Assembly: GCF_042665095.1 (NCBI RefSeq)
Contig: NZ_JBHTBV010000002.1
DNA: 64,000 bases
Strand: one strand, 5' to 3'
Source: Gordonibacter pamelaeae
GTDB lineage: Bacteria; Actinomycetota; Coriobacteriia; Coriobacteriales; Eggerthellaceae
Below are positions 26,503-35,054 of the stretch, piece after piece. Positions within the stretch are counted from its first letter, which is position 1. Each line of letters opens with the position of its first letter. The notes beneath the pieces were generated by a model. That model was given only the letters and a program-made list of their open reading frames with translations, ran no database searches and was not told where the DNA came from. A program made the position numbers and the translations under genes.

Positions 26503-28011
26503 TTGAAAGCAACCATTCAGGCCGACCGCACACGCCTCGCCATATCCGCCCTATGCGCCCTCCTCATCGCGGGCCCGATTCTCGCCCGCACCCTTGCTGG
26601 AACGGGAACGCTCGACTCCGACGTCTGGTTCCTCCTCGCGACCGGCCGCGAGATCGTCCGCAACGGCATACCCTACATCAACCCGTTCTCCATCTGGCCC
26701 GGCCAGGGCATGGTCGCGCAGCAGTGGCTCCATGACGTCTGGCTCTGGGCGTGGTATACGAGCGGCGGCTATACCGCAGCGGCCGTGTCCGCCTGCGTGC
26801 CCGCCGGGCTCCTCTTCTGGCAGCTGTCCCGCCTCATGCTCGACGCCGCCGACGGGAAGCTCTCGCCAGCGGCCCTGGCCTTCTGCCTTGCGGTGCCGTC
26901 GGTGTGCATCTGCATGTACATATCGGTCCGCCCGACGATCTGGACCGCGCTGCTGTGCACGCTCACGGCCAGGATTCTGCTCAGATACCTCAAGGACGGC
27001 GGGCGGTGGGCGCTGTTGCGGCTACCCGCCATCGCCGTCGCCGGCGTCAACCTCCAGGCGGCCCAATGGCCTCTTCTCGCCGCGTGCGCCGCGGCGTTCG
27101 CCCTGCCCTACCCGCATGAGCTCGCCAATCCCGCAGCACGCCGCGCGTGGTCCGCGCGGGCGATGCCCATCTGCGCCGCCGTGGCGGCCATGTGCGCGGC
27201 CTCGCTGCTCAACCCATACGGCGCCGACGGGTCCCTCTATGTCCTGAAATCGCTCGGCGAGGCCTCCTATGGCAGCGCCATCGTCGAGATGCAGCCCCTA
27301 TGGGTCCCGCTCGGCCCCCTTTTCGCCGTCCCCGTCGCGGCGATGGCGATGGGGCCGATCGCGCTGTGCCGGCGAAGCGGGGCGAAAGTCCCGGCCGGCG
27401 CCGTGGCAATGCTTCTCGCCGGTATCGCCGCGGGAATCCTGCACTCGCGCTGCATGTGGATCGCCGGCCTGTCCTGCGGCCTGTGCTGCGCGTTCGGACT
27501 CGCAGGTGCACTCGGGGAGCCCGTGGCGAACCCGGGGCGAGCGGCCGCCGCGGCAGGTGCCGCCATGGCCCTGCTCGCCGCGATCTCGGGGCTCGCGGTA
27601 TCGCTGGCACCGCAATCGGGCGGCAGGGCTGGCATGCTATCCGTGACCGAATCGGAGATGTCCCCCATCTTCTCGGCGATATACGACGCCGGACCCGACG
27701 CGCTGGTGTTCTCCAGCGACGTCTCGGTGTACAACCAGCTCGAGTGGGAAGGCTTCAAGGTGCCCTGCGACATGCGCCCCGAGATCTGGGGCGAGGGCAT
27801 CGCCGGCGCCGGGGCGAAGTCCGCCTACCGCGGGATCGTCGACGTCCTCCAGGGGTCGACCTCGCTGAAGGAGAGCACCGAGGACTGGGGCTGGGAACTG
27901 TTCCTCGTCAGGGATGATGAGGCCGATACCCTGCGATCCGGCGGGCACTTCGAAGAGCTCGTGCACGGCGGCGGCTACACCCTGTTCGGGCTGCCGGAAG
28001 ACGGTGAATAG
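26503..28011 (+). CDS. Polytopic membrane protein, GT-C-like, copy 1
   Basis: A 502-aa membrane protein. A TTG start at 26503 is chosen because GGAG lies 5 nt ahead and it opens the first helix (RLAISALCALLIAGPILA). About ten hydrophobic helices follow, then a soluble C-terminal domain of about 110 residues (PDALVFSSDVSVYNQLEWEG). The loop WFLLATGREIVRNGIPYINP and QQWLHDVWLW after helix 1 resemble the first extracellular loop of GT-C-fold lipid-linked glycosyltransferases (D in LDSDVWF). The next gene is a diverged duplicate. Possible role: glycosylation of surface or pilus proteins. Family assignment is inference from topology. Confidence 0.6.
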   Translation: MKATIQADRTRLAISALCALLIAGPILARTLAGTGTLDSDVWFLLATGREIVRNGIPYINPFSIWPGQGMVAQQWLHDVWLWAWYTSGGYTAAAVSACVPAGLLFWQLSRLMLDAADGKLSPAALAFCLAVPSVCICMYISVRPTIWTALLCTLTARILLRYLKDGGRWALLRLPAIAVAGVNLQAAQWPLLAACAAAFALPYPHELANPAARRAWSARAMPICAAVAAMCAASLLNPYGADGSLYVLKSLGEASYGSAIVEMQPLWVPLGPLFAVPVAAMAMGPIALCRRSGAKVPAGAVAMLLAGIAAGILHSRCMWIAGLSCGLCCAFGLAGALGEPVANPGRAAAAAGAAMALLAAISGLAVSLAPQSGGRAGMLSVTESEMSPIFSAIYDAGPDALVFSSDVSVYNQLEWEGFKVPCDMRPEIWGEGIAGAGAKSAYRGIVDVLQGSTSLKESTEDWGWELFLVRDDEADTLRSGGHFEELVHGGGYTLFGLPEDGE

Positions 28012-28012
28012 C

Positions 28013-29473
28013 GTGGACCGCACGAACGACATGCGCCGCACCCGCATCCTGCGATGGGCGTCGCTCTCGGCCGCGCTCGCCGCCTGCGCGGCGGCGCTGG
28101 CGGCAGTATCGCTTACCGGCTGGTCGCTGTTCCAACCCGATACGCGATACATGGTCGCCATCGGCCGGTGGATCATCGAGAACGGCGAGCTCCCGACGAC
28201 CGACCCGCTGACGCTGCACGACGGGCTTTCCTACACCTGCCAGCAATGGCCCCTGTGCATCGCCGCCGCGGCAATCTTCGACACGTTCGGCGAGGCCGGC
28301 ATCAGGTGCGCCGCCGCCGTACTCGACCTGGCCGCGGCGGCGACCCTCTGGGCCTGCACCCTCGACCGCGGCAGGACCGGCGCCGTGCACATGGCGGCAT
28401 CGGCCGCATGCGGTGCCGCCATAGCCGTGCTGTGCAACTCAACGCCGCGCGGAATCGACGTCATGGCGCTTTGCATCTGCTATGCGGCGGGCGGGAAATG
28501 GGCACTAGGCGGGCGGGACTCCCTGCTGGCCGCCTTTCCCGCCGCGGGATTCGCCATGGCCCAGCTCCACGGGGCGCTGTGGACCGTCGCCCTCATGGTA
28601 CCGTGCTGCCTCATACTCGACGGCAGGCTCGACAGGCACGGCAGGCTCAAGGCGCTCACGGCGGCCATGTCGACCTTGGCCGCATGCATGCTCAATCCCT
28701 ACGGCGCGAGGCTGCTCATGGTGCCGTTCGCCACCATGAGCGCGGAATCGCTGAAATCCGTGGGCATCGGAGAGCTCGCGCCGTGGACCGAGGCCGCGCC
28801 CGCCCAGGCGGCCGCCGCGTGCACCCTCGCGGCGGCGCTGCTCCTGTACCGTCTCCGGGTGCGTCGCCGCGGCGGGGGCCGGACGCTTCTCGAGGCCGGC
28901 GACCTGCTCGTGCTCGGCACGCTCATGCTCGCATTGGCTAACGTGAGAAACGAGCTCTTCCTGATGACCTCAATGGCGCTCGCCCTGTCCGATATCCAGG
29001 GAGAGGTGGCGGGCCCGCGCGCACGGAGACCCCTTGCCCTCGCCGCATGCTGCACGGCTGCGCTCGTCGCCGCCGTCGGGTGCCTCGCCGCGACCGTGTC
29101 GGCCAAGACCGCGCTCGAGCAGTCCGCGGAGGCGGCGATCGCCGCCCTCGAGGATGCCGAGGCAGACGGGGGCGAGGCCGTCATCTGCGATATCGACGTG
29201 GGGAGCGAACTCGAACTCGCGGGGTACCGGCCTCTGCTCGACACGCGGGCGGAGCTCTACTGCCCCGAGCTCAACGGGGGCACGGATGCCTGGGGCGCCG
29301 CCCGGGCCATGCTGGCGAGCGATACCGAGGCCATCGAGGGCACCGGCGCCGATTTCGCAGTCGTCCCCTCGGGGGCCTACCCCGCTCTCGAGGACGGGCT
29401 TGCCGAACTCGGGTTCTCACGGGTGCATGACGACGGGACCTTCGAGGTGTATGCCCGCAAGGCGGCTCCATAA
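28013..29473 (+). CDS. Polytopic membrane protein, GT-C-like, copy 2
   Basis: A 486-aa paralog of the preceding protein: GTG start one base after its stop (ATG at 28031 is an alternative). Matching landmarks: FQPDTRYMVAIGRWIIENGE and CQQWPLCIAA in the first loop, LNPYGARLLMVP (LNPYGADGSLYVL in copy 1), multiple helices, and a soluble end VICDIDVGSELELAGYRPLL with GADFAVVPSG. The spacing and common pattern show a tandem duplication forming one transcription unit just upstream of the Tad operon, so modification of pilins is a reasonable guess. Confidence 0.6.
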   Translation: MDRTNDMRRTRILRWASLSAALAACAAALAAVSLTGWSLFQPDTRYMVAIGRWIIENGELPTTDPLTLHDGLSYTCQQWPLCIAAAAIFDTFGEAGIRCAAAVLDLAAAATLWACTLDRGRTGAVHMAASAACGAAIAVLCNSTPRGIDVMALCICYAAGGKWALGGRDSLLAAFPAAGFAMAQLHGALWTVALMVPCCLILDGRLDRHGRLKALTAAMSTLAACMLNPYGARLLMVPFATMSAESLKSVGIGELAPWTEAAPAQAAAACTLAAALLLYRLRVRRRGGGRTLLEAGDLLVLGTLMLALANVRNELFLMTSMALALSDIQGEVAGPRARRPLALAACCTAALVAAVGCLAATVSAKTALEQSAEAAIAALEDAEADGGEAVICDIDVGSELELAGYRPLLDTRAELYCPELNGGTDAWGAARAMLASDTEAIEGTGADFAVVPSGAYPALEDGLAELGFSRVHDDGTFEVYARKAAP

Positions 29474-29563
29474 TTCCTCCACAAGCGGAAATAGGTCCTG
29501 AGCTGGGACAATCCCGAACCTTTCCCATTTCTGGGCAGGGTGCTGACCCGTCCTCCCGCCGGG

Positions 29564-29626
29564 GGCATAGTTTATGCCGTATCGCCCCGGATGGGGCACA
29601 GGCTTCGCGCGGGCATGTGCCCGCGC
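29564..29626 (+). promoter_or_regulatory. Inverted repeats upstream of the Tad operon
   Basis: GGCATA-gtt-TATGCC (29564-29578) overlapping a TAGTTT -10 candidate, then GCGCGGGCATGTGCCCGCGC (29607-29626) just before the GGAGGAGG ribosome binding site. The first may be operator or promoter, the second a leader hairpin. A degenerate TTCCC...GGG repeat is at 29522-29535, but the spacing does not fit the palindrome modules. Confidence 0.4.
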
Positions 29627-29652
29627 AGACATCCAAGAGAGGAGGAGGTCCA

Positions 29653-29904
29653 ATGAACGATATCCTCGCCAAGCCGGCGGCCATCGCCACCTGCGGCCTT
29701 TTCAACATGAAGCGCCGCGCCAAGGAGGCCCTGTCCGCCCAGGGCTCCATCGAGTGGGTCGTCATCGTCGTCTGCATCGCCGTCGCGCTGATCGCCGCGC
29801 TGATCTACCTGTCCAACCAGATGAACGTCAAGATCAACACGGTCTCCGACACGCTGTCCAAAACCGGCATCTCCGGCGCCCGCCCCGGCCAGGGCGGCCA
29901 CTAG
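29653..29904 (+). CDS. flp: Flp-type major pilin candidate
   Basis: An 83-aa small pilin-like protein with a GGAGGAGG site. A basic leader (NMKRRAKEALSA) is followed by QGSIEWVVIVVCIAVALIAA, a single hydrophobic segment with Glu at +5 if cleaved after Ala, as in Flp/TadE prepilins. The mature part would be about 45 residues. First gene of the Tad locus, with an intrinsic hairpin right after it that could make this transcript the most abundant, as expected for the major pilin. The Ala at -1 instead of Gly is unusual; assignment depends on position and shape. Confidence 0.7.
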   Translation: MNDILAKPAAIATCGLFNMKRRAKEALSAQGSIEWVVIVVCIAVALIAALIYLSNQMNVKINTVSDTLSKTGISGARPGQGGH

Positions 29905-29967
29905 CGCATCCCGGAGCCATCCGTCCGGGGGCAGACACCCCCGCCCCCGGGCATCCCGAACCTTCCC

Positions 29968-29990
29968 GCGCGCCGACAGGGCGCGCTTTC
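29968..29990 (+). terminator. Hairpin after the pilin gene (partial terminator)
   Basis: GCGCGCC-gacag-GGCGCGC followed by TTTCC, in the 115-bp gap between the pilin and prepilin peptidase genes. Suited to attenuating transcription into the assembly genes. Confidence 0.5.
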
Positions 29991-30019
29991 CAGATAACCA
30001 CAGCACCGGAGGGAGCCGC

Positions 30020-30796
30020 ATGCTCGGAACACTCACGCTCGCAGCCGGGACGGCCGCCGCCGGCTGGCTCGCGCAACATGCCTACCAATCCCTGCGCTAC
30101 TCCTTCTACGAGCGCGAGGACGCGGCCATGCTCGCGGACGGCGCCGATCCCGCCGAGCGACGCGACTGGCTGGCCGCTATCGGCGCCCAGGTCGCCATCC
30201 AGGCCGTCGCGCCCTCCACGATCGCAGCGCTCGCCGCTTCCGGCGACATCGACGCGGACCTGCTGGCGGACGGCGAGTCGGGCGCCTACGCGCGCCGCTA
30301 CAACCCCACGCTCGCGGGCGAGGCCTACTGGGTCCCCGCATATCTCGCCGCCGCGCTCGCCGGCGCGGCATACTCGCCGGCGGCCGCCGTGGCGGCCGTG
30401 AGCTCGCTCGCCATCGCCGCAAGCGATATCCGCTTCCGCATCGTACCGCTCCCGCATCTCGCGGTGCTCGCCGCCTCGTCTATCGCGGCCTTCTGCCCCA
30501 CCCTTGCCGGTGCCGCGCTCACCGCCGCGGGCATGGGGGTCACCTGGGCGCTCGGCGCCGCCGTGCGCCGGGCCGGCGGCGAGTGGGGCGACGGCGACTC
30601 GCTCATGCTCGGCTGCGTGCTGGGGTCGACCGCCGCGACGCCGCTGATCGTCGGCCTCGTGCCCGCGCTCGGCGCGGCCGCGCTGCTGTTCATCGCATGC
30701 TCGCGGCACATCGGCGTCAAGACCGACGCCATGCCGCTCGCCCCCGTCATCTCGCTCGCCCTCATCGCGGCCCTCGCGGCGGGAGCGCTGTCATGA
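30020..30796 (+). CDS. tadV: Prepilin peptidase, A24 family (TadV/CpaA-like)
   Basis: A 258-aa membrane aspartic protease that would cleave the Flp and TadE-type leaders. The two active-site aspartates are visible: Asp136 in SDIRFRIVPLPHL and Asp191/Asp193 in EWGDGDSLML (family: S-x-x-D and G-x-G-D). The C-terminal half has about six hydrophobic helices. The N-terminal roughly 90 residues precede the usual CpaA core and are not recognised. GGAGGGAGCCGC gives the ribosome binding site. The stop overlaps the next start. Confidence 0.85.
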   Translation: MLGTLTLAAGTAAAGWLAQHAYQSLRYSFYEREDAAMLADGADPAERRDWLAAIGAQVAIQAVAPSTIAALAASGDIDADLLADGESGAYARRYNPTLAGEAYWVPAYLAAALAGAAYSPAAAVAAVSSLAIAASDIRFRIVPLPHLAVLAASSIAAFCPTLAGAALTAAGMGVTWALGAAVRRAGGEWGDGDSLMLGCVLGSTAATPLIVGLVPALGAAALLFIACSRHIGVKTDAMPLAPVISLALIAALAAGALS

Positions 30797-31260
30797 GCGC
30801 GGCCAGGGCGCGCGGGCGGCGCGGTCAGGCGACCGTCGAATTCGTCCTCATCCTGCCGCTGCTGGTCCTCATGCTCGTCGCCGTCGCCGACTACGCGCAC
30901 GTCGCGCGCGAGACCGCGAACGTGCAGGCCGCGAGCTCCGAGGGCGCGCGCTACGCCGCGGCGAACCCCACCCTGTCGAACGACGCGATCGCCGCCTACG
31001 TGCGCGAGGCGTGCGCCCTGGGCGACGGCGCGACCGTCACCGTCACATCGGCGGAGGCGCCGTCGAAGCCGGTGACGCTCAAGAGCGGCGACAAGTCGGT
31101 CACCGCGCGCTATGCGCGAGAGAAGGTCACCGTCAAGGTCGTCGAGGATGTCGGCTGCATCTTCCCGCTCAAGTCGCTCGGCGTGAAGGGCGCCACCGAT
31201 GACGGCTGGCAGGTCCATTCCGAGACGTCGTCCATCAGGTCAGAGATAGAGAGGTCGTGA
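30793..31260 (+). CDS. tadE: TadE-like minor pseudopilin 1
   Basis: A 155-aa protein whose start overlaps the previous stop (ATGA). Prepilin-type leader RGRRG followed by QATVEFVLILPLLVLMLVAV: cleavage after Gly puts Glu at +5 and Phe at +6, the TadE signature. The rest is a beta-rich extracellular domain. TadE proteins are pseudopilins that initiate or anchor the Flp fibre. Confidence 0.85.
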   Translation: MSAARARGRRGQATVEFVLILPLLVLMLVAVADYAHVARETANVQAASSEGARYAAANPTLSNDAIAAYVREACALGDGATVTVTSAEAPSKPVTLKSGDKSVTARYAREKVTVKVVEDVGCIFPLKSLGVKGATDDGWQVHSETSSIRSEIERS

Positions 31261-31261
31261 C

Positions 31262-31753
31262 ATGGCAGCCTTTCCAACGGCACGCGCGCATGCGCACCTT
31301 CCCGGCCAGGGCTCGGTCGAGTTCATCCTGATCATGCCGGTGCTGCTCACGTTCCTCTTCGCCATCGGGTCGTTCGCGATGCTCTCCTACCAGAACACCG
31401 TGATCCAGCACTCGCTGGCGACGCTCGCCGACGCGCTTCCCGCCGGATGGCAGGAGCAGGACCGAAACGAGCTCGTCCGCGACCTCGTCTGCGACGGCAC
31501 TGACCTCGACAAGAGCAGGCTCACCGTGACCAACGCGCGCGTCAAGGCCGATACAAGCGGTGCCGTCAACGACGGCGACTCCATCGCGAGCGATCTGGGG
31601 GCCTCGACGCTCAGGACCGAGACGCGCCGCGTCGCCGTCGAGGCCGATATCGCCTACGAGTACAACGACCCGCTCTCGCTCGGGCGCAAGACGACCCTCA
31701 CGCGCCACGTCTCGCACAGCTATACGACCTATACGGACTGGGAGGTGCTGTGA
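31262..31753 (+). CDS. tadF: TadE/TadF-like minor pseudopilin 2
   Basis: A 163-aa protein one base after the previous stop. Leader HLPG then QGSVEFILIMPVLLTFLFAI, with Glu at +5 and Phe at +6 as in TadE/TadF. The extracellular part is about 120 residues (YQNTVIQHSLATLADALPAG). It ends in a GGAGG that serves the next gene, whose ATG overlaps this stop by one base. TadE versus TadF cannot be decided by eye. Confidence 0.75.
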   Translation: MAAFPTARAHAHLPGQGSVEFILIMPVLLTFLFAIGSFAMLSYQNTVIQHSLATLADALPAGWQEQDRNELVRDLVCDGTDLDKSRLTVTNARVKADTSGAVNDGDSIASDLGASTLRTETRRVAVEADIAYEYNDPLSLGRKTTLTRHVSHSYTTYTDWEVL

Positions 31754-32385
31754 TGGCATCGCGAAAACCGCTGCGTACCCGCGGCCTTCCCGGCCAGGTC
31801 GCCGTCATCTTCGTCGTGGCCATCAGCTGCCTGCTCATCGCGGTGGGCCTCGGCGTGGACGTCAGCACGGCCTATTCGGCCAAGACCGGCCAGGAAGCCG
31901 TGCTCGAGGCCGTCCGGCAGTCGTCGCTCGGGATGTCGAACGCCGTCAAGTACTCGGAGAACCCCGGGCGCGAGGCGCGCGAGGAGGTCGTCGAGCTGCT
32001 TTCGGACAACGGATACACCGGCACCGCCGAGATCTGGTATGCGGAGCTGCCCGAGTCCGAGTCGGGCTCCAACGACCGCTACGCGGGCGTCTACGTGAGG
32101 CTTTCCAACGATACGGAGACCACCTTCCTCAAACTCGCCGGCCGCGACAAGCTGACCGCAAGGTCCACGGCCGTCTGGACCATCCATCCCTACTCGACCG
32201 GCAACGTGTACCGGCCGGCGGACGTCGGCAACGGGAGTCTCGAGGCCACGTTCGAGGACGGCACCGTGACCGGCCGCAAGGAGACGGCAACCCGGCTCGC
32301 CGACGCCCCGGGCGCGCTGCTCGACGCCGTGCGCGGCGCGGCGGCGGCCAAGGGAAACCCAGGCAGCGGGGAAAGCGGAGACTGA
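31753..32385 (+). CDS. TadE/TadG-like pseudopilin 3
   Basis: A 210-aa protein starting at TGATG behind GGAGG. Leader RTRGLPG, then QVAVIFVVAISCLLIAVGLG, which keeps the Gly cleavage site but has Ile-Phe where Glu-Phe is expected, so it is a divergent pseudopilin like TadG. The remainder is extracellular and acidic (YAELPESESGSNDRYAG). The C-terminus is Gly/Ala-rich. Part of the tightly overlapping Tad operon. Confidence 0.65.
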   Translation: MASRKPLRTRGLPGQVAVIFVVAISCLLIAVGLGVDVSTAYSAKTGQEAVLEAVRQSSLGMSNAVKYSENPGREAREEVVELLSDNGYTGTAEIWYAELPESESGSNDRYAGVYVRLSNDTETTFLKLAGRDKLTARSTAVWTIHPYSTGNVYRPADVGNGSLEATFEDGTVTGRKETATRLADAPGALLDAVRGAAAAKGNPGSGESGD

Positions 32386-32424
32386 GACGGCCGGCGGCCG
32401 TCCCCGAGAAAGGAACCAAGCTAC

Positions 32425-33723
32425 ATGAACGATAACCGAGACGAGATCCAGCGACTTCGCGCCATGAGGGCCGAGGCCATCAACCGCGGCGACTTCGGCC
32501 GCGCCGACGCGATCGGCGCCGACCTCGCGCGCCTCGAGTCCGCCGCGGGCGGTACCATCGACCCCATCACGGGCATGCCCGCGGCATCGGCAAGCGTCCC
32601 GTCCGCACCGCAGGGGGCGCCCTTCCCGCAGCGCCGCGACGAGCGACCCGCGCAGGGCCGTCCCGCCTACGAGGACCAGCACGGCCCCGCGCCGCGCCAA
32701 TCGGCCCCGGCCCCGCAGCCCGCGTCCCCGTCCGCGCCGCAGGGAGCCCCTGCACCCCGCCGCGAGGCGCGCGACGCCCGCCGCATGGAGGCCGACGTCC
32801 ACCAGCAGGAGAATACATACCGCCACGAGCCCGCGCAGGAGAGCGCATACCGCCCCGAGCCGAGCCGCCCGGCCTACGCCGGCGATGACCGCGGTGCGAA
32901 AACCGAGGCCGCTGCCGAGGAGCGCGGCGGTAGCCGCGAGGAGAAGCGCCGCGGGCGCTTCGGCAAGGCCGAGGGCAAGAAGGACGCCAAGCCCGCCGAG
33001 GGGCGCGATCCCTCGACCGCGCCGCGGCGCGCGGCGCCCGAGCCCGCCCCCGCCGGCCCCTCGAAGGGCACGCGCGCGCTCACGGTGGTGGCCGCCGCGG
33101 CCATCGCCGTGTCGGTGGGAGCCACCGTGTTCTCCGGCATGCGGGTCGCGGAGTCCTCGGCGATCATCGCCAAGAACGAGGCGAATTCCGTTAACGTCGT
33201 CGTGACCAACCGCGACGTCGCCGCCGGCGAGACCATCACCGAAGCCGACCTCGAGACGCAGGCCGTCCCCAAGGCGTACTGCCCGACCGACGCCGCGACC
33301 AAGGTCTCGGATGTCGCCGGCCACACCTCGCTCACCACGCAGACCGCCGGGACCTCCATCTCGCTGTCCTCCCTCCAGGCATCGAGCTCGCCGGCGCACA
33401 TCACGTCGGCCATCGAGGACGGCCATGTGGCCATCGCCCTGTCGCTCGACTCCTCCAAGAGCCTGTCGCCGCTGCTGCGCGTCGGCGACCGCGTCAACGT
33501 CATGGCCGTCGTCTCCGACGGCGCGACGTCGAGCGCCGAGACGGTGTGCGCCAACGTCAAGATCATCGCCCTCGATTCCGCCCTGTCCGGCTCGCCGGAC
33601 GCCGGGTACTCGCTCGTGACGCTCGACGTCACCGAGGACCAGGCCGCGGCCATCGTGGCGAACCCGAACGCGACGCTCACGGCCATCCCGCAGACCGCCG
33701 AGGGGGCCAGCGATGCTGAATAG
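32425..33723 (+). CDS. cpaB: CpaB/RcpC-like pilus assembly protein with long disordered N-terminus
   Basis: A 432-aa protein. Residues 1-210 are cytoplasmic, low complexity, Pro/Arg/Glu-rich (repeats such as SAPQGAP); one membrane helix follows at about 215-235 (ALTVVAAAAIAVSVGATVFS); then a SAF-type domain (VVVTNRDVAAGETITEADL) and an RcpC/CpaB domain (LSPLLRVGDRVNVMAVVSDG). The family is usually about 250-300 aa, so the disordered cytoplasmic extension is distinctive. RBS AGAAAGGAACC. It overlaps the ATPase gene by 11 bp. Confidence 0.8.
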   Translation: MNDNRDEIQRLRAMRAEAINRGDFGRADAIGADLARLESAAGGTIDPITGMPAASASVPSAPQGAPFPQRRDERPAQGRPAYEDQHGPAPRQSAPAPQPASPSAPQGAPAPRREARDARRMEADVHQQENTYRHEPAQESAYRPEPSRPAYAGDDRGAKTEAAAEERGGSREEKRRGRFGKAEGKKDAKPAEGRDPSTAPRRAAPEPAPAGPSKGTRALTVVAAAAIAVSVGATVFSGMRVAESSAIIAKNEANSVNVVVTNRDVAAGETITEADLETQAVPKAYCPTDAATKVSDVAGHTSLTTQTAGTSISLSSLQASSSPAHITSAIEDGHVAIALSLDSSKSLSPLLRVGDRVNVMAVVSDGATSSAETVCANVKIIALDSALSGSPDAGYSLVTLDVTEDQAAAIVANPNATLTAIPQTAEGASDAE

Positions 33724-35053
33724 GGACCTCATCGCGCTCGAGCGCGCCGTATACCGCGCCGCGCGTGAACAGCTCTCATCCGACAACCAGACCGAGCAGC
33801 CCGACGCCGACGTGCGCAGTCGCGACCGCGACGCGGCCTCGGTCATCGGCCCCATCATCGACGACCCGGCTTTCTACCACCTCGTGCCCGAGCGCTTCAT
33901 CGACCAGACCGGCCGCATCGCCGACGACGCCTACCAGGAGGTGCTGCGCGCGGCAATCAACGACCTGTACTACTTCGGGCCGCTCGAGGACCTGCTGTAC
34001 GACGAGTCGCTTTCCGAGATCATGGTCAACGGGCCCGAGTCGGTGTGGGTCGAGCGCTCCGGCAGGCTCATGCTCACCGACGTCTGCTTCGAGGACGACG
34101 ACCACGTGAAGTTCACCATCGACCGGATCGCCGCCGGCATGAACCGCCGCTGCGACGAGGCCTCGCCGCTGTGCGACTGCACCATCGTCCGGCCCGGCAC
34201 GTCCTTCAACGGCTCGCGCGTCAACGCGGTGCTCAAGGGCGTCGCGGTCGACCACCACCTCATCAACATCCGCAAGTTCCGCAAGGACGCGCTCACCCCC
34301 GAGGCCCTGATGGCCAACGGGTCGTTCGACGGCCGCATGCTCGAGATCATGCGCGCCATCGTGCAGGGCCGCATGTCCACCATCGTGGCCGGCGGCACCG
34401 GATCGGGCAAGACGACGCTGCTCAACGCCATCTCGCTCTACATCCCGCCCGAGGAGCGCATCATCACCATCGAGGACACGCCCGAGCTGCGCCTGAACCA
34501 GCCGCACGTCGCCCGCATGGAGACGCGCGACGCCAACGTGGAGGGCAAGGGCCGCATCGACTACCGCGACCTCGTGACCAACGCGCTGCGCCAGCGCCCC
34601 GACCGAATCATCGTCGGCGAGTGCCGCGACGCGGCGGCCTTCGACATGCTCCAGGCCATGACCACCGGCCACGACGGCTCGCTCACCACGATCCACGCCG
34701 ACAACTGCCGCGAGGTGCCCACGCGCCTGCGCACGCTCGTCCAGCAGGCGAACACCGGCATGTCCTCGCGCGAGATCCTTGAGTACATCAGCCAGGCCAT
34801 CGACTTCATCATCTACACGGAGCGCTCCCGCGGCGTGCGCCGCGTGACCGAGATCGCGGAGGTCCAGGGCATGCAGGGCGACGTCGTCACGATTGCCCCG
34901 ATCGTCCGCTTCGAGCACGACCCGAACGACCCCGAGCACTCCGGCTGGTTCGTCCCGACCGGCGAGCGCTTCATGCGCCGCCATATCGAGAAGATGGCAA
35001 ACGAGGGCGTCTTCGTCGATGACGACTGGTTCAACCCCCAGGCGGTGTTCTAG
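33713..35053 (+). CDS. tadA: TadA/CpaF secretion ATPase
   Basis: A 446-aa cytoplasmic hexameric ATPase powering pilus assembly. Walker A GGTGSGKT at residues 227-234, Asp box region IEDTPELRLNQPHVARMETR, Walker B-like RIIVGECRDAAAFDMLQAMT and the His box GSLTTIHADN are all present, in the order and spacing of the CpaF family. The N-terminal domain has the CpaF motif DLYYFGPLEDLLYDESLSEI and MVNGPESVWVER. Its start lies inside the end of cpaB, implying coupling. Confidence 0.95.
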   Translation: MLNRDLIALERAVYRAAREQLSSDNQTEQPDADVRSRDRDAASVIGPIIDDPAFYHLVPERFIDQTGRIADDAYQEVLRAAINDLYYFGPLEDLLYDESLSEIMVNGPESVWVERSGRLMLTDVCFEDDDHVKFTIDRIAAGMNRRCDEASPLCDCTIVRPGTSFNGSRVNAVLKGVAVDHHLINIRKFRKDALTPEALMANGSFDGRMLEIMRAIVQGRMSTIVAGGTGSGKTTLLNAISLYIPPEERIITIEDTPELRLNQPHVARMETRDANVEGKGRIDYRDLVTNALRQRPDRIIVGECRDAAAFDMLQAMTTGHDGSLTTIHADNCREVPTRLRTLVQQANTGMSSREILEYISQAIDFIIYTERSRGVRRVTEIAEVQGMQGDVVTIAPIVRFEHDPNDPEHSGWFVPTGERFMRRHIEKMANEGVFVDDDWFNPQAVF

Positions 35054-35054
35054 C

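Noticed and set aside
29522..29573. A further palindrome module in front of the Tad operon
   Set aside because: The TTCCC...GGG repeat is degenerate and its distance to the TAGTTT box (32 bp from the 14-mer) does not fit 29 or 39.
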